From Cohnella thailandensis (GTDB lineage Bacteria; Bacillota; Bacilli; Paenibacillales; Paenibacillaceae): 64,000 nucleotides of DNA. A program made the position numbers and the translations under genes. Below, piece by piece: positions 9,329-17,411 of the stretch. Position 1 is the first letter of the stretch, and every line of letters begins with the position of its first letter. The stretch covers positions 434,001-498,000 of the forward strand of contig NZ_JACJVQ010000019.1 in the NCBI RefSeq assembly GCF_014212135.1, read 5' to 3'. The notes under the pieces are model-generated. The model made no database searches and was not told where the DNA came from. It was given only the letters and a program-made list of their open reading frames with translations.

Positions 9329-9389
9329 TTGACAGAAGGGTGTATTATCTGGATAATACACGAAGAGGTGTATGAACTACATAGTACAC
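9329..9389 (+). promoter_or_regulatory. Promoter and twin 22-bp operators of the GntR/ABC operon
   Basis: A consensus sigma-A promoter, TTGACA (9329-9334), 17 bp, GATAAT (9352-9357), is overlaid by a perfect 22-bp palindrome at 9340-9361 with half-sites GTGTATTATC and GATAATACAC around TG. A second 22-bp site at 9368-9389 keeps the outer GTGTA and TACAC arms. The first site covers the -10 box and the second the transcript start. This is the layout expected for autorepression by the YtrA-type GntR regulator encoded next. Confidence 0.8.
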
Positions 9390-9418
9390 ACACTATCGCA
9401 TAGAGAGGTCGAGATGAG

Positions 9419-9853
9419 ATGAGTACTGGCGATAAGTGGGTAAACGTCGTCTTCAACAGCCGGGACCCCGTCTACTCTCAGGTCATTCGGCTGTTTAAGG
9501 AGCGGATCGCGACGGGGCGGCTTCGGCAGGGAGACGTCATTCCTTCCAGAAGGGAGATCGCGGCCATGCTGAAGATCAATCCGAATACCGCCCAGAAGGC
9601 TTATAAAGAAATGGAGGAACAACGCTTGATCGTGACCGAGGGCAATTCCCCTAGCCGGATAACGAGCGACATGGAGGTTCTTCGCGCCATTCGGACGGAG
9701 CTGATCGACGGCGCCGTGCAGGCTTTCTTGGATTCGATTCGCAACATCGAGGTTCCGATCGACGAGCTGCTGGAACGGGTTCGTACGAAATACGCGGAGG
9801 AGTCCAAGACCGCCGTCGAGAAGGAGAAGGAGGGGGCAAGGGGCCATGATTGA
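9419..9853 (+). CDS. GntR-family transcriptional regulator, YtrA subfamily
   Basis: A 144-residue regulator. The N-terminal winged helix (about residues 10-80) has the GntR signature: PVYSQ, then GRLRQGDVIPSRREIAAML, then NPNTAQKAYKEMEE. The short C-terminal helical tail, with no large effector domain, places it in the YtrA subfamily, whose members repress their own ABC transporter operons, often in response to cell-envelope stress. The gene overlaps the downstream ATPase gene by 8 bases. Twin GTGTA-N12-TACAC sites on the promoter are its probable operators. The inducer is unknown. Confidence 0.92.
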   Translation: MSTGDKWVNVVFNSRDPVYSQVIRLFKERIATGRLRQGDVIPSRREIAAMLKINPNTAQKAYKEMEEQRLIVTEGNSPSRITSDMEVLRAIRTELIDGAVQAFLDSIRNIEVPIDELLERVRTKYAEESKTAVEKEKEGARGHD

Positions 9854-10535
9854 GGTGGATAAGGTTAGCAAGGGCTTCGCCCGCAAGAAAGTGCTCCGAG
9901 ACGTCTCGTTTACGGTTGAGAAGGGGCAGATCGTTTGCTTGATCGGGTTGAACGGAGCCGGCAAGTCGACGATTCTGAAGGCGATCATGGGATTGACCCC
10001 CATTCGTTCGGGCAGAATCCTTGTCGACGGCAAGAAACCGGATCGGCGCTTGTACGAGCGGATCGGCTATGTGCCGGATCATCTGACCATGCCGTCGTCG
10101 ATGAGAGCGGTCGACGCGTTGACGTTCATGGAGGATTTCTACCCGAACTGGAACGCCTCGAGGGCTGCCGAGCTCATGAGCTTCTTCGGATTGGACTTCA
10201 AGGAGCGAATCGGCAATCTGTCCAAAGGGACCGCGGCGAAGCTCAATCTGGTTCTCGGTCTGGCGCTCGATTCCGACTACATCCTGATGGACGAGCCGTT
10301 CTCGGGAATCGACCTCTTCAGCCGGGAGAGAATCGCCGAGTTATTCTCCGGCGACATGATCGATGGCCGCGGCGTCTTGTTGACGACCCACGAGGTCGGC
10401 GATATCGAGCACTTGATCGACAAAGCCGTGATCCTTAATAAAGGCGTCGTCGCCCGCTCCTTCGATTGCGATCGGGTTCGGGAGGAAGAAGGAAAGTCCG
10501 TCGTTGACATGATGCGGGAGGTGCTTCAGGCATGA
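9846..10535 (+). CDS. ABC transporter ATP-binding protein
   Basis: A 229-residue single nucleotide-binding domain. Walker A is GLNGAGKS (residues 34-41); Walker B is in YILMDEPFSGID; the switch His is in LLTTHEVGDIE. The ABC signature is atypical, LSKGT rather than LSGGQ, as is common in YtrB-like and other drug/antibiotic-type exporters. It overlaps the regulator upstream and the permease downstream by a few bases, so the three are translationally coupled. Probably the motor of an exporter with the next gene; the substrate is unknown. Confidence 0.92.
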   Translation: MIEVDKVSKGFARKKVLRDVSFTVEKGQIVCLIGLNGAGKSTILKAIMGLTPIRSGRILVDGKKPDRRLYERIGYVPDHLTMPSSMRAVDALTFMEDFYPNWNASRAAELMSFFGLDFKERIGNLSKGTAAKLNLVLGLALDSDYILMDEPFSGIDLFSRERIAELFSGDMIDGRGVLLTTHEVGDIEHLIDKAVILNKGVVARSFDCDRVREEEGKSVVDMMREVLQA

Positions 10536-11362
10536 AGGCGTATGGCAAACTCGTTCACGTGGAGCTGCATCGGGTTCGCTGGCTGCTCGCCGCGCTGATG
10601 GTTTTAACGCTGGTCATCCAAGTCGCGGCGCTTGTTTGGACGGCTAGATCCGGCGTCGCGGACATCCGGGAAGCGGAGACGATCGGGAGAAGCGCCTTTT
10701 TCTCCGACGACAAGCTTTCCTTCTCGTGGCTGATCTTCAACACTCAGGTCTTGTTCGCGCTTCCGATTCTGTTAAGCATTGCCGTCCTCGTTCTTTATGT
10801 ATTCCTTATCTGGTATCGCGACTGGCTCGGCCGAAGCACGTTCATTTATCGGCTGCTGACGATACCGACGGCCAGAAGGAATGTCTACTTCGCGAAAGCG
10901 ACCGCCGTCCTGCTGCTTATTTTGATTCTGATTTCCTTCCAGTTGATTCTCCTTCCGTTGGAAGAATGGTTGTTCAAACTCGTCGTGCCCTCCGATCTAT
11001 GGGAGCCTTCGGTCTTCACGGACGCGATTCTGGCTAATCAAGCTTTCGTTTGGGTGATCCCGCTGGACGGATCGCGATTCCTGGTCAGCATCGGCCTGGG
11101 CATGGCCGGCGTATTCGCGTTATTCGGCGCCATCCTGCTGGAGAGAAGCTACCGTATTCGCGGCATCCTGCTCGCATTGCTCTATCTGGCTGCTTGCCTG
11201 ACGATCGTTGTTTATCCTTTGTTAACCTTGGGAATCGACCAAACCTACAGCTTTCTCTATCCGTTCGAGATTCTGCTCATCGAGTTGGCGATTATTATCG
11301 CGGTCACGCTGTTTTCGATATGGATGAGTCTTAGATTGCTGGATAAAAAGATTACGGTATGA
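10532..11362 (+). CDS. ABC transporter permease
   Basis: A 276-residue membrane protein with about six hydrophobic segments. There is one near residues 15-37, others around 65-95 and 115-145, and three in the second half. No extracytoplasmic binding-protein motif is seen, which fits an ABC-2 type exporter. The ATG overlaps the ATPase stop (ATGA). It is the only membrane domain in the operon, so it may dimerise. Function is by context only. Confidence 0.8.
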   Translation: MKAYGKLVHVELHRVRWLLAALMVLTLVIQVAALVWTARSGVADIREAETIGRSAFFSDDKLSFSWLIFNTQVLFALPILLSIAVLVLYVFLIWYRDWLGRSTFIYRLLTIPTARRNVYFAKATAVLLLILILISFQLILLPLEEWLFKLVVPSDLWEPSVFTDAILANQAFVWVIPLDGSRFLVSIGLGMAGVFALFGAILLERSYRIRGILLALLYLAACLTIVVYPLLTLGIDQTYSFLYPFEILLIELAIIIAVTLFSIWMSLRLLDKKITV

Positions 11363-11375
11363 GGAGGACGTTCCG

Positions 11376-12650
11376 ATGAGAAGCGCATTGCCGGCAGCGG
11401 CGAAGAAATACACCCTGACGATCGCGATCGTTCTGATCATTGCCGCGACGCTAGGAACTTATTACGGGTATGCCGCGGACGAACGGCTGCCCGAATACCG
11501 ATTGGCGATGTTGGAAGGAGACCCGGCCGAAGCCGAGCCGATCATCCTGTCCGGTTCCTATGGAGGACGGATGCGGTCTAAATACTTGGATGTTACCTCC
11601 GAAGGCAGTCATTATACGAATAATGCGAGCGTCATCGAACAGTGGAGCGGTACTCGTTCCTGGTTATATGGCTATTCCGGTCTAAAGCAGCTTCGCGAGG
11701 ATTACCCGGGGTTCATGCGGGGTAAAGGGGATCCGGAGGGCTTCTACAAGGACGAAGATGACGTCATGTATGTCGATGCGAAGCTTCTGGAAAAAGAAGG
11801 CGTCATCGAATGGACGATCGATCGATTGGAGCTTTCCGGCGGACGCAAGTCTCAAGTAAAGTCGCGGACCGCTGTCGATAAAGACGTTGCCTATCTGTCC
11901 ATAGCGGACTTGCAGAAGGTCGGCGAAGACGTTCATGTGCTGATCCATATGCAACTTAAGCCGGCCCCTGGACGATCTGCAGACTTCGAATACTTCGACT
12001 TTATCCTTAGCTCCGAAGAAGGAAGCGAGATCCGGACGCAAGAGATCCCCTTCCAACCCGTACAAAGCAAAGGATATCTGTTCGAAGTTCGGAACGTCAC
12101 GAGCCGGAATGTTACCGAAGCGAGCGATCGGGTGCTGTTCGTGACGAGCGAATCGAAGATTGAGGAGAACGCGGAGAGGTCGGATGTGCCGGCCGCGTCG
12201 GCAGCGGAACCGAGCATCCCTGTCGACGAAAGGCTATACAGCTATGAGTACGCGACCGGCAAGCTCGAGGAGATTCCGGATCTCGGGATCGAACGGAGCG
12301 ATGAGTTTGGTTCTAATGTTAATTATGCGGTAGAAGGGGATCTCTTGACCGTATCGCTCAAAGAAGAGAAACGAATCTCTCTTTGGACATACGATATGGC
12401 TTCCGGCCAGAAGGGAAATCATCTGGAGCTCGCCGCGGATGAACTGGGTACGGATCAAATCCACAACGCGGCGATCGCGAACGGCCGGATCTATCTGCTT
12501 CTACGGACGACCGAGAACCCGCTCGCGGCGGTGGCGGACGCGACGAACGGCCGAATTCTCTATAAAGGCCAAGTCGTCTGCGACGATCCGAAACGGGAGA
12601 CGGAGGAGCAGATCAAGTTGGTACGGCTCTTAAACCTTCAACTTAAATAA
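11376..12650 (+). CDS. Membrane-anchored protein of unknown function, ABC operon
   Basis: A 424-residue protein with one N-terminal membrane segment (about residues 12-30) and then a large outside portion rich in acidic residues. No known domain is recognised; the second half (from about residue 285, RLYSYEYATGKLEEI) looks strand-rich and could be propeller-like. It starts 13 bases after the permease gene with AGGAGG before the ATG, so it is the fourth gene of the GntR operon. It may be an accessory sensor or partner of the exporter. Its base composition is slightly less GC-rich than neighbours. Confidence 0.7.
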   Translation: MRSALPAAAKKYTLTIAIVLIIAATLGTYYGYAADERLPEYRLAMLEGDPAEAEPIILSGSYGGRMRSKYLDVTSEGSHYTNNASVIEQWSGTRSWLYGYSGLKQLREDYPGFMRGKGDPEGFYKDEDDVMYVDAKLLEKEGVIEWTIDRLELSGGRKSQVKSRTAVDKDVAYLSIADLQKVGEDVHVLIHMQLKPAPGRSADFEYFDFILSSEEGSEIRTQEIPFQPVQSKGYLFEVRNVTSRNVTEASDRVLFVTSESKIEENAERSDVPAASAAEPSIPVDERLYSYEYATGKLEEIPDLGIERSDEFGSNVNYAVEGDLLTVSLKEEKRISLWTYDMASGQKGNHLELAADELGTDQIHNAAIANGRIYLLLRTTENPLAAVADATNGRILYKGQVVCDDPKRETEEQIKLVRLLNLQLK

Positions 12651-12684
12651 AATGGTGCAAGTCGCAAGAAAGGAGAGCCATCCT

Positions 12685-12963
12685 GTGACCGAACATCCCC
12701 TTCATCAACGCGTCGAGCGATTGAAAGCGGCCGAACTCCTCGTCTATAGGATGGCTTATTATCTTCTGCAAGAGGAGAGGCTGGCGATCGCCGCCGCTAA
12801 GAGAACGCTTTTGGCCCTTGCCGGAAGAGAGGATTGGGATGCCAAGTCCCCGTCCGATCGGGAGGCGCTGCTGAGAACGATCGCGATAAAAGAAGCGCTC
12901 CAAGCCGCCAAGGATGCCGAAATTGGATCGGAACTCCCGTTTGCTTCGCGTGGGAACAGGTGA
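12685..12963 (+). CDS. Small helical protein of unknown function
   Basis: A 92-residue mostly alpha-helical protein, rich in Ala, Leu, Glu and Arg, with no membrane segment and no recognised motif. I choose the GTG at 12685 because AAAGGAG lies about ten bases upstream; the ATG at 12652 in the same frame has none. It sits only 34 bases after the preceding gene and may be the last gene of that operon. Confidence 0.6.
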   Translation: MTEHPLHQRVERLKAAELLVYRMAYYLLQEERLAIAAAKRTLLALAGREDWDAKSPSDREALLRTIAIKEALQAAKDAEIGSELPFASRGNR

Positions 12964-13021
12964 TAAAATAGAGTTCGATTCATTGTAAACACGCGTTCAC
13001 AAGAGGAAGGGAGCGATTGTC

Positions 13022-13975
13022 ATGAAATATCGCAAACTCGGGTCGACGGGACTGAAGGTCAGCGAGATCAGCTTCGGCAGCTGGATGACTTACGGCCACA
13101 CGGTAGGAGAAGATATCGGCGCCAAGCTGATCGACAAAGCGTTCGAGCTAGGAATCAACTTCATCGATACGGCGAACGTCTACGAACGGGGCGAAGCGGA
13201 GAAAATGCTCGGGGACGTCCTTCCGAAATACCCGCGCGAATCTTACGTGCTCGCGACCAAGGCTTTCTGGCCGATGGGCGACGGTCCGAACGATAGAGGC
13301 TTATCCCGCAAGCACGTGACCGAACAGCTGAACGCGAGCCTGAAGCGGCTGAAGCAGGATTACGTCGACATTTTCTACTGCCATCGTTACGATCCGGAAA
13401 CTCCTCTTCACGAGACGCTCCGCACGATCGAGGATTTTGTCCGCCAAGGCAAAGTGCTCTATGTCGGAGTCAGCGAATGGACGGGCGCCCAAATCCAGGA
13501 AGCGATGCAGGTTGCCGATAAATATCTGCTCGATCGGATCGTGGTCAACCAGCCGCAGTACAACATGTTCTACCGGAACATCGAATCGGACGTGCTTCCG
13601 GTGAGCGAGAAGAACGGCATCTCCCAGGTCGTGTTCTCGCCGCTCGCGCAAGGAGCCCTTACCGGGAAGTATCGGCTGGGTCAGCAGCTGCCTCAGGGAA
13701 GCCGGGCGACCGACCCGAAGACGAACATGTGGATTAAAGGCTTCCTGACCGAGTCTCATCTCCGCAAGGTAGATCAACTGGACGGAATCGCGAAGGAGCT
13801 CGGCATGTCGCTGTCCAGCCTGGCGCTCGCGTGGATTCTGCGCCACGACAGCGTGGCGAGCGCTTTGGTCGGAGCGACCAAGGTGTCGCAGCTGGAAGAG
13901 AACGCGAAGGCGTCCGGCGTCGTCCTTCCGCAAGAAGCTCTCGACCGAATCGAAGAGATACTCGTTCAGCCTTAA
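13022..13975 (+). CDS. Aldo/keto reductase
   Basis: A 317-residue (beta/alpha)8 NADPH-dependent oxidoreductase that interconverts carbonyls and alcohols. The catalytic tetrad is visible as D49, Y54 (DTANVYERGE), K80 (LATKAF) and H121 (FYCHRYDPETP). The sequence opening RKLGSTGLKVSEISFG and the length fit the family branch related to potassium-channel beta subunits and general stress protein 69. GAGGAAGGGAG precedes the ATG. The natural substrate is not predictable. It is followed by its own hairpin terminator. Confidence 0.93.
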   Translation: MKYRKLGSTGLKVSEISFGSWMTYGHTVGEDIGAKLIDKAFELGINFIDTANVYERGEAEKMLGDVLPKYPRESYVLATKAFWPMGDGPNDRGLSRKHVTEQLNASLKRLKQDYVDIFYCHRYDPETPLHETLRTIEDFVRQGKVLYVGVSEWTGAQIQEAMQVADKYLLDRIVVNQPQYNMFYRNIESDVLPVSEKNGISQVVFSPLAQGALTGKYRLGQQLPQGSRATDPKTNMWIKGFLTESHLRKVDQLDGIAKELGMSLSSLALAWILRHDSVASALVGATKVSQLEENAKASGVVLPQEALDRIEEILVQP

Positions 13976-13991
13976 CTCAAGCGCATTGTGG

Positions 13992-14040
13992 GCTCGTTAT
14001 CGGCATGTTCCCGAGAGGGAAAGTCGATAACGAGCATGTT
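13992..14040 (+). terminator. Terminator after the aldo/keto reductase gene
   Basis: GCTCGTTATCG (13992-14002) pairs perfectly with CGATAACGAGC (14025-14035), followed by ATGTTTT. Confidence 0.75.
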
Positions 14041-14087
14041 TTCATAAGTTTACATAATAAAATATACGTTAACATATCTCTTTGGTG

Positions 14088-14116
14088 TTGACTCCATATT
14101 CTTTCCATTGTAAGAT
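14088..14116 (+). promoter_or_regulatory. Promoter of the purine riboswitch transcript
   Basis: TTGACT (14088-14093), a 17-bp spacer and TAAGAT (14111-14116). Transcription would start about 7 bases later, just before the aptamer. Confidence 0.75.
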
Positions 14117-14129
14117 TGCGCTTGTGCGT

Positions 14130-14241
14130 ATTCGTATAACCTCGCAATGAACGGGCGAGGGTCTCTACAGGGAGCCGCAACTTCCTAACTACGAATTTAG
14201 AGTCGGCATCGATTCTATTTTCCGGTTAGGAAGTTTTTATT
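14130..14241 (+). promoter_or_regulatory. Purine riboswitch with overlapping terminator (predicted ON switch)
   Basis: A purine aptamer is laid out as follows. P1 pairs ATTCGTA (14130-14136) with TACGAAT (14190-14196). P2 pairs CCTCGC (14140-14145) with GCGAGG (14155-14160), and its loop ends in GG. The J2/3 segment is GTCTCTAC. P3 pairs AGGGAG with CTTCCT around loop CCGCAA, which supplies the CC for loop-loop pairing. The specificity base (position 74 in xpt numbering) is C14189, the guanine/hypoxanthine type. The terminator arm AACTTCCTAAC (14179-14189) pairs perfectly with GTTAGGAAGTT (14225-14235) before a T-run. This arm includes the 3' side of P3 and C14189 itself, so aptamer and terminator exclude each other. 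Ligand binding should therefore permit transcription. Confidence 0.85.
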
Positions 14242-14282
14242 TGCGGCTTTGTTTCTGAACGCGGATAGGGGAGAAGGCAGCA

Positions 14283-15242
14283 ATGAGTTATTACGGATTA
14301 TCTGTTCTGCTAGGAGCGGCAAGCTACGGTGTCTTATCGGCCTTCGCGGTCAACGCTTACGATAAAGGGTATTCGCTCGGCGAGGTCGTCGGAACCCAGC
14401 TGATACTCGGAAGTCTACTTTGCTGGGGCTGGGTTCTGTTAAGGAAGATGGTAAGAACAAGAAGGTTAAAAGGCGACCCTGCCAAGCTGGCTGCCGACAA
14501 AGCGGCGCATGCTCTGACATGGAAGATGAGGGGAACCTTGCTCGCGTGCGGACTTCCGACGATGTTCACGAGTCTGCTGTATAATGAAGCGCTTCATCAT
14601 ATTTCCGCCTCTCTGGCCATTATCCTGATGTTCCAGTTCACTTGGATCGGCGTGCTGATCGAATCCGCGATGACCCGTCGCAAGCCCGGTGCGATCGTAT
14701 ACGTTACGCTCGCCGTCCTGCTTGGCGGCACGGCCTTGGCAGCGGGATTAACCGAGAAGGGCATCGGCGAGTTCAGCCGATTCGGATTGATCCTTGGGCT
14801 GCTGTCCGCGGTGAGCTATTCCTTGTTTATCCTGGTGAGCGGCAAGGCGGTCGTCGCCGCGCCTCCCGCCGCCCGAACCGCATGGATGACGACGGGTTCG
14901 ATGATCGGAGTGCTCCTCATCCATCCGCCGGTCCATCTGTTCAACGGGAACGTGACCGTCGAATTGCTGGGTTATGCTTTGGCTCTGGGACTGTTCGGCT
15001 CTTTTATACCGCCGGTCCTATTCGCCATAGGGGTGCCGAGAATCGGCAATGGCATGGCCGGAATCCTCGGCTCGGTCGAGCTGCCGGTCGCGGTGGCGGT
15101 ATCCGCTATCGTCCTGAGGGAGAAGATCAGCCTTCTCCAATGGGGAGGAGTCGCGATCGTTCTGATCGGCGTCGCGATTCCGGAGCTGAGCAGAAGGCTC
15201 GCGCGCGAGCGAACGGGGATGACGGCAAGCGGCAACGGCTAA
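14283..15242 (+). CDS. EamA/DMT-family transporter, riboswitch-controlled
   Basis: A 319-residue drug/metabolite transporter with about ten membrane helices in two EamA repeats (about residues 1-150 and 160-305). The second repeat has the family end pattern LGSVELPVAVAVSAIVLREK. GGGGAGAAGG precedes the ATG. Its leader carries a C74-type purine riboswitch predicted to switch on with ligand. By analogy with the adenine-activated pbuE efflux pump of B. subtilis, which belongs to another transporter family, export of guanine, hypoxanthine or related purines is a reasonable inference. It has its own promoter and terminator. Confidence 0.88.
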   Translation: MSYYGLSVLLGAASYGVLSAFAVNAYDKGYSLGEVVGTQLILGSLLCWGWVLLRKMVRTRRLKGDPAKLAADKAAHALTWKMRGTLLACGLPTMFTSLLYNEALHHISASLAIILMFQFTWIGVLIESAMTRRKPGAIVYVTLAVLLGGTALAAGLTEKGIGEFSRFGLILGLLSAVSYSLFILVSGKAVVAAPPAARTAWMTTGSMIGVLLIHPPVHLFNGNVTVELLGYALALGLFGSFIPPVLFAIGVPRIGNGMAGILGSVELPVAVAVSAIVLREKISLLQWGGVAIVLIGVAIPELSRRLARERTGMTASGNG

Positions 15243-15247
15243 TCAAG

Positions 15248-15270
15248 AGACCGATTTCGGTCTTTTTTTA
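15248..15270 (+). terminator. Terminator of the EamA gene
   Basis: AGACCGA (15248-15254) and TCGGTCT (15257-15263) form a compact hairpin followed by a T-run. Confidence 0.85.
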
Positions 15271-15278
15271 TGGACATA

Positions 15279-15310
15279 AAATGGCGTGAAATACGAATTT
15301 CGCGCCATTT
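15279..15310. repeat. 32-bp near-perfect palindrome upstream of the recombinase gene
   Basis: Arms AAATGGCGTGAAAT and ATTTCGCGCCATTT pair around ACGA, with a single T-G wobble. It has no T-run on the plus strand and sits about 70 bp before the recombinase start. It could be an RNA hairpin, an operator or a recombinase site. Confidence 0.6.
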
Positions 15311-15381
15311 GAATTCTAAGCGGACAATTTGGTAGGATAAATAGACTTGTACTCATCAGGTTCAGTCTTCGGAGGGGCAAT

Positions 15382-16320
15382 TTGAACATGGCGAACGCGT
15401 CGAAGGACGATTTGGAAGAGCGCTACGAGAAGGAGCTTAGGATCTTCCTCATCTGGATGAAGAATAGGGGAATGACCCCGTCGACTCAGAGGGCATACCG
15501 GAGCGATGCCATAGCGTACCTGAATTCGATATATCCCAAGGAGTTATCGGAAGCGGGGAAAATCGACATCATGAGCTTTCTATCGCAAAGCAGAGAGAAA
15601 GGCGCGGGCGACGAAGCCCGCAACCGGAAGCTTTCGTCCATCCGTTCTTTCTATAAGGCTCTGATCGAGATGGAGCTGCTGAAGGACAACCCGGCAACGA
15701 ACGTCGCGAAGTCGAAGCAGGAGAAAAACCGGATTCCGGTTTATCTGGAGGAAGCCCAATTGGTGGAGATGGCGGCGCTTGCGGACGGCAAATTTCGCTC
15801 TCGCAACCTGGCGATCCTGCTGCTGATGGCCTATGCCGGACTTCGGGTAGGGGAGGTTCACCGCCTGAACGTCTCCGACTTGTCGGAGGATGGCTCGATT
15901 CGCGTCTTGGGCAAAGGGCGCAAGTGGAGGCTTGTCCCGCTTCCGAAGCCGTTGGCCGAGCTTTTGAAGCGGTCTCTGGAAGAGAGGAGAGAGCCCAGGC
16001 AGCCGAAGGAGACGGCGTTCTTCGTCTCTCAGCTCGGCAGAAGATTATCGATCCGCCGGATCCAATCGCTTGCGGAAGAAACGCTGCGGCGTCTGCAGGA
16101 GAGAATTCCCGCGCTCCGGGATCGGAAGCTCTCCAGCCATAAGCTGAGGCATTCGTTCGCGACGATGCAGATTCGCCTGGGTACGGACATTCGTACCCTT
16201 CAGGAGCTGCTTGGCCATTCTAGCATCGAGACGACTCAGATCTACACTCATGTGGACAATAAGCGGATGAAGGAAGCCATGGATAGGATGGCGGAGCGGC
16301 TTCCGGCTCTCCGGCCATAA
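15382..16320 (+). CDS. Tyrosine recombinase, XerC/D-like, solitary
   Basis: A 312-residue site-specific recombinase. The N-terminal SAM-like core-binding domain spans about residues 10-105 and the catalytic domain 115-300. Catalytic residues are R155 (AGLRVGE), probably K178, H253 and R256 (SSHKLRHSF), H279 (ELLGHSS) and the nucleophile Y288 (IYTHV). All are present, so it should be active. The TTG at 15382 has GGAGG six bases upstream; an ATG two codons later is possible. Length is close to XerC/XerD, but no housekeeping xer context and no phage or transposon genes are nearby. Its target site is unknown; the palindrome at 15279 is one candidate. Confidence 0.9.
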   Translation: MNMANASKDDLEERYEKELRIFLIWMKNRGMTPSTQRAYRSDAIAYLNSIYPKELSEAGKIDIMSFLSQSREKGAGDEARNRKLSSIRSFYKALIEMELLKDNPATNVAKSKQEKNRIPVYLEEAQLVEMAALADGKFRSRNLAILLLMAYAGLRVGEVHRLNVSDLSEDGSIRVLGKGRKWRLVPLPKPLAELLKRSLEERREPRQPKETAFFVSQLGRRLSIRRIQSLAEETLRRLQERIPALRDRKLSSHKLRHSFATMQIRLGTDIRTLQELLGHSSIETTQIYTHVDNKRMKEAMDRMAERLPALRP

Positions 16321-16352
16321 ACCGGTCCTAGGCTAAGACGCCAGGAGGAATC

Positions 16353-17312
16353 ATGATGATTAATGACATTAACAATCGCGAAGAGCTCGCTACGTTCGCG
16401 GGCGGCTGCTTCTGGTGCATGGTGAAGCCGTTCGAAGAATGGCCGGGCATACGCTCCGTCGTATCCGGATATACGGGCGGACATACGGACAATCCGACTT
16501 ACGAGGAAGTCGGCCGCGAGACGACGGGGCATGCCGAAGCGGTGCAGATCGCTTATGACCCGGAGATCTTCCCGTATGAGCGGCTGCTCGAAATTTATTG
16601 GCAGCTCATCGACCCGACCGATGCCGGCGGGCAGTTTTACGACCGCGGCGCTTCCTATCGAACGGCGATATTCTATCATACGGACGAGCAACGTCGTCTC
16701 GCCGAGGCGTCCAAGAAGGCGCTCAAGACGAGCGGCCGGTTCAAGAAACCGATCGTCACGGAGATTCTGCCGGCGGAAACGTTCTATCCCGCAGAGGAAG
16801 AGCATCAGCGTTACTATCGGAAAAATCCGTACGAATACAAGCTCTATATGGAAGGCTCGGGACGAGAAGCGTTCGCGGAGCGGCATTGGCGGACAAAAGC
16901 GGATAGGGAGAATTTGCGCAAGCGATTGACGGAGAGGCAATACGAGGCGACGCAGCATCGAATCTTCGCGCAGGGCGGCCATAGCGCGGGCGAAGCGGAA
17001 GCGGATGCCGGCCTCTACGTCGATGTCGTGAACGGAGACCCGCTTTTCTCGGCAGAGGATCGGATCGCAGCAGACGCCTACGGCCTAAGCTTCAGGAAAC
17101 CCGTGGCCGAGGGGTATATCCGAAGGGAAGCCGAGATAAGCGGAGGCAGAGCTCGTACGGCCATTATCGGACGTCTATCGGGCGCATTTATCGGCTACGA
17201 GGAGCTGCTTCCGGAAGAGAAGGCGGGGGAGGACGGCAATCGGCGATTCTACCGGATCAATCCGGATTCGGTGCGGTTCGTGCCGATCGATTCTTCGAAG
17301 AAGGAAGAATAG
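16353..17312 (+). CDS. msrA: MsrA methionine sulfoxide reductase fused to a degenerate MsrB domain
   Basis: A 319-residue fusion. Residues about 10-160 are MsrA, which reduces the S-epimer of methionine sulfoxide; the catalytic GGCFWC motif is at 17-22 and GQFYDRGASYR is intact. Residues about 195-315 align with MsrB (LTERQYEATQ ... GLYVDVVNGDPLFS) but its active site is gone. The catalytic Cys in the family RYCIN motif is Arg here (FYRIN), CGWPSF has become YGLSF, the DSHLGHVF histidines are missing, and no CxxC zinc sites remain. The first half should be active and the second not. AGGAGGAA lies before the ATG. The change is by substitution, not frameshift, so the domain may be kept for structure or partner binding. 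Confidence 0.92.
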   Translation: MMINDINNREELATFAGGCFWCMVKPFEEWPGIRSVVSGYTGGHTDNPTYEEVGRETTGHAEAVQIAYDPEIFPYERLLEIYWQLIDPTDAGGQFYDRGASYRTAIFYHTDEQRRLAEASKKALKTSGRFKKPIVTEILPAETFYPAEEEHQRYYRKNPYEYKLYMEGSGREAFAERHWRTKADRENLRKRLTERQYEATQHRIFAQGGHSAGEAEADAGLYVDVVNGDPLFSAEDRIAADAYGLSFRKPVAEGYIRREAEISGGRARTAIIGRLSGAFIGYEELLPEEKAGEDGNRRFYRINPDSVRFVPIDSSKKEE

Positions 17313-17411
17313 AGCTCCTAAAACCGATTATTTTGGTTAAAATCAGCTATGCCGAGAACCAACCGCCCTTTTCATGCGTTATAAAGAGAGAGCGGGCAAG
17401 GAAAATTGCGG

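Noticed and set aside
15382..16320. Recombinase as part of a prophage or integrative element
   Set aside because: Neighbours are ordinary metabolic genes on both sides; no tRNA, att-like direct repeats or phage genes were seen.
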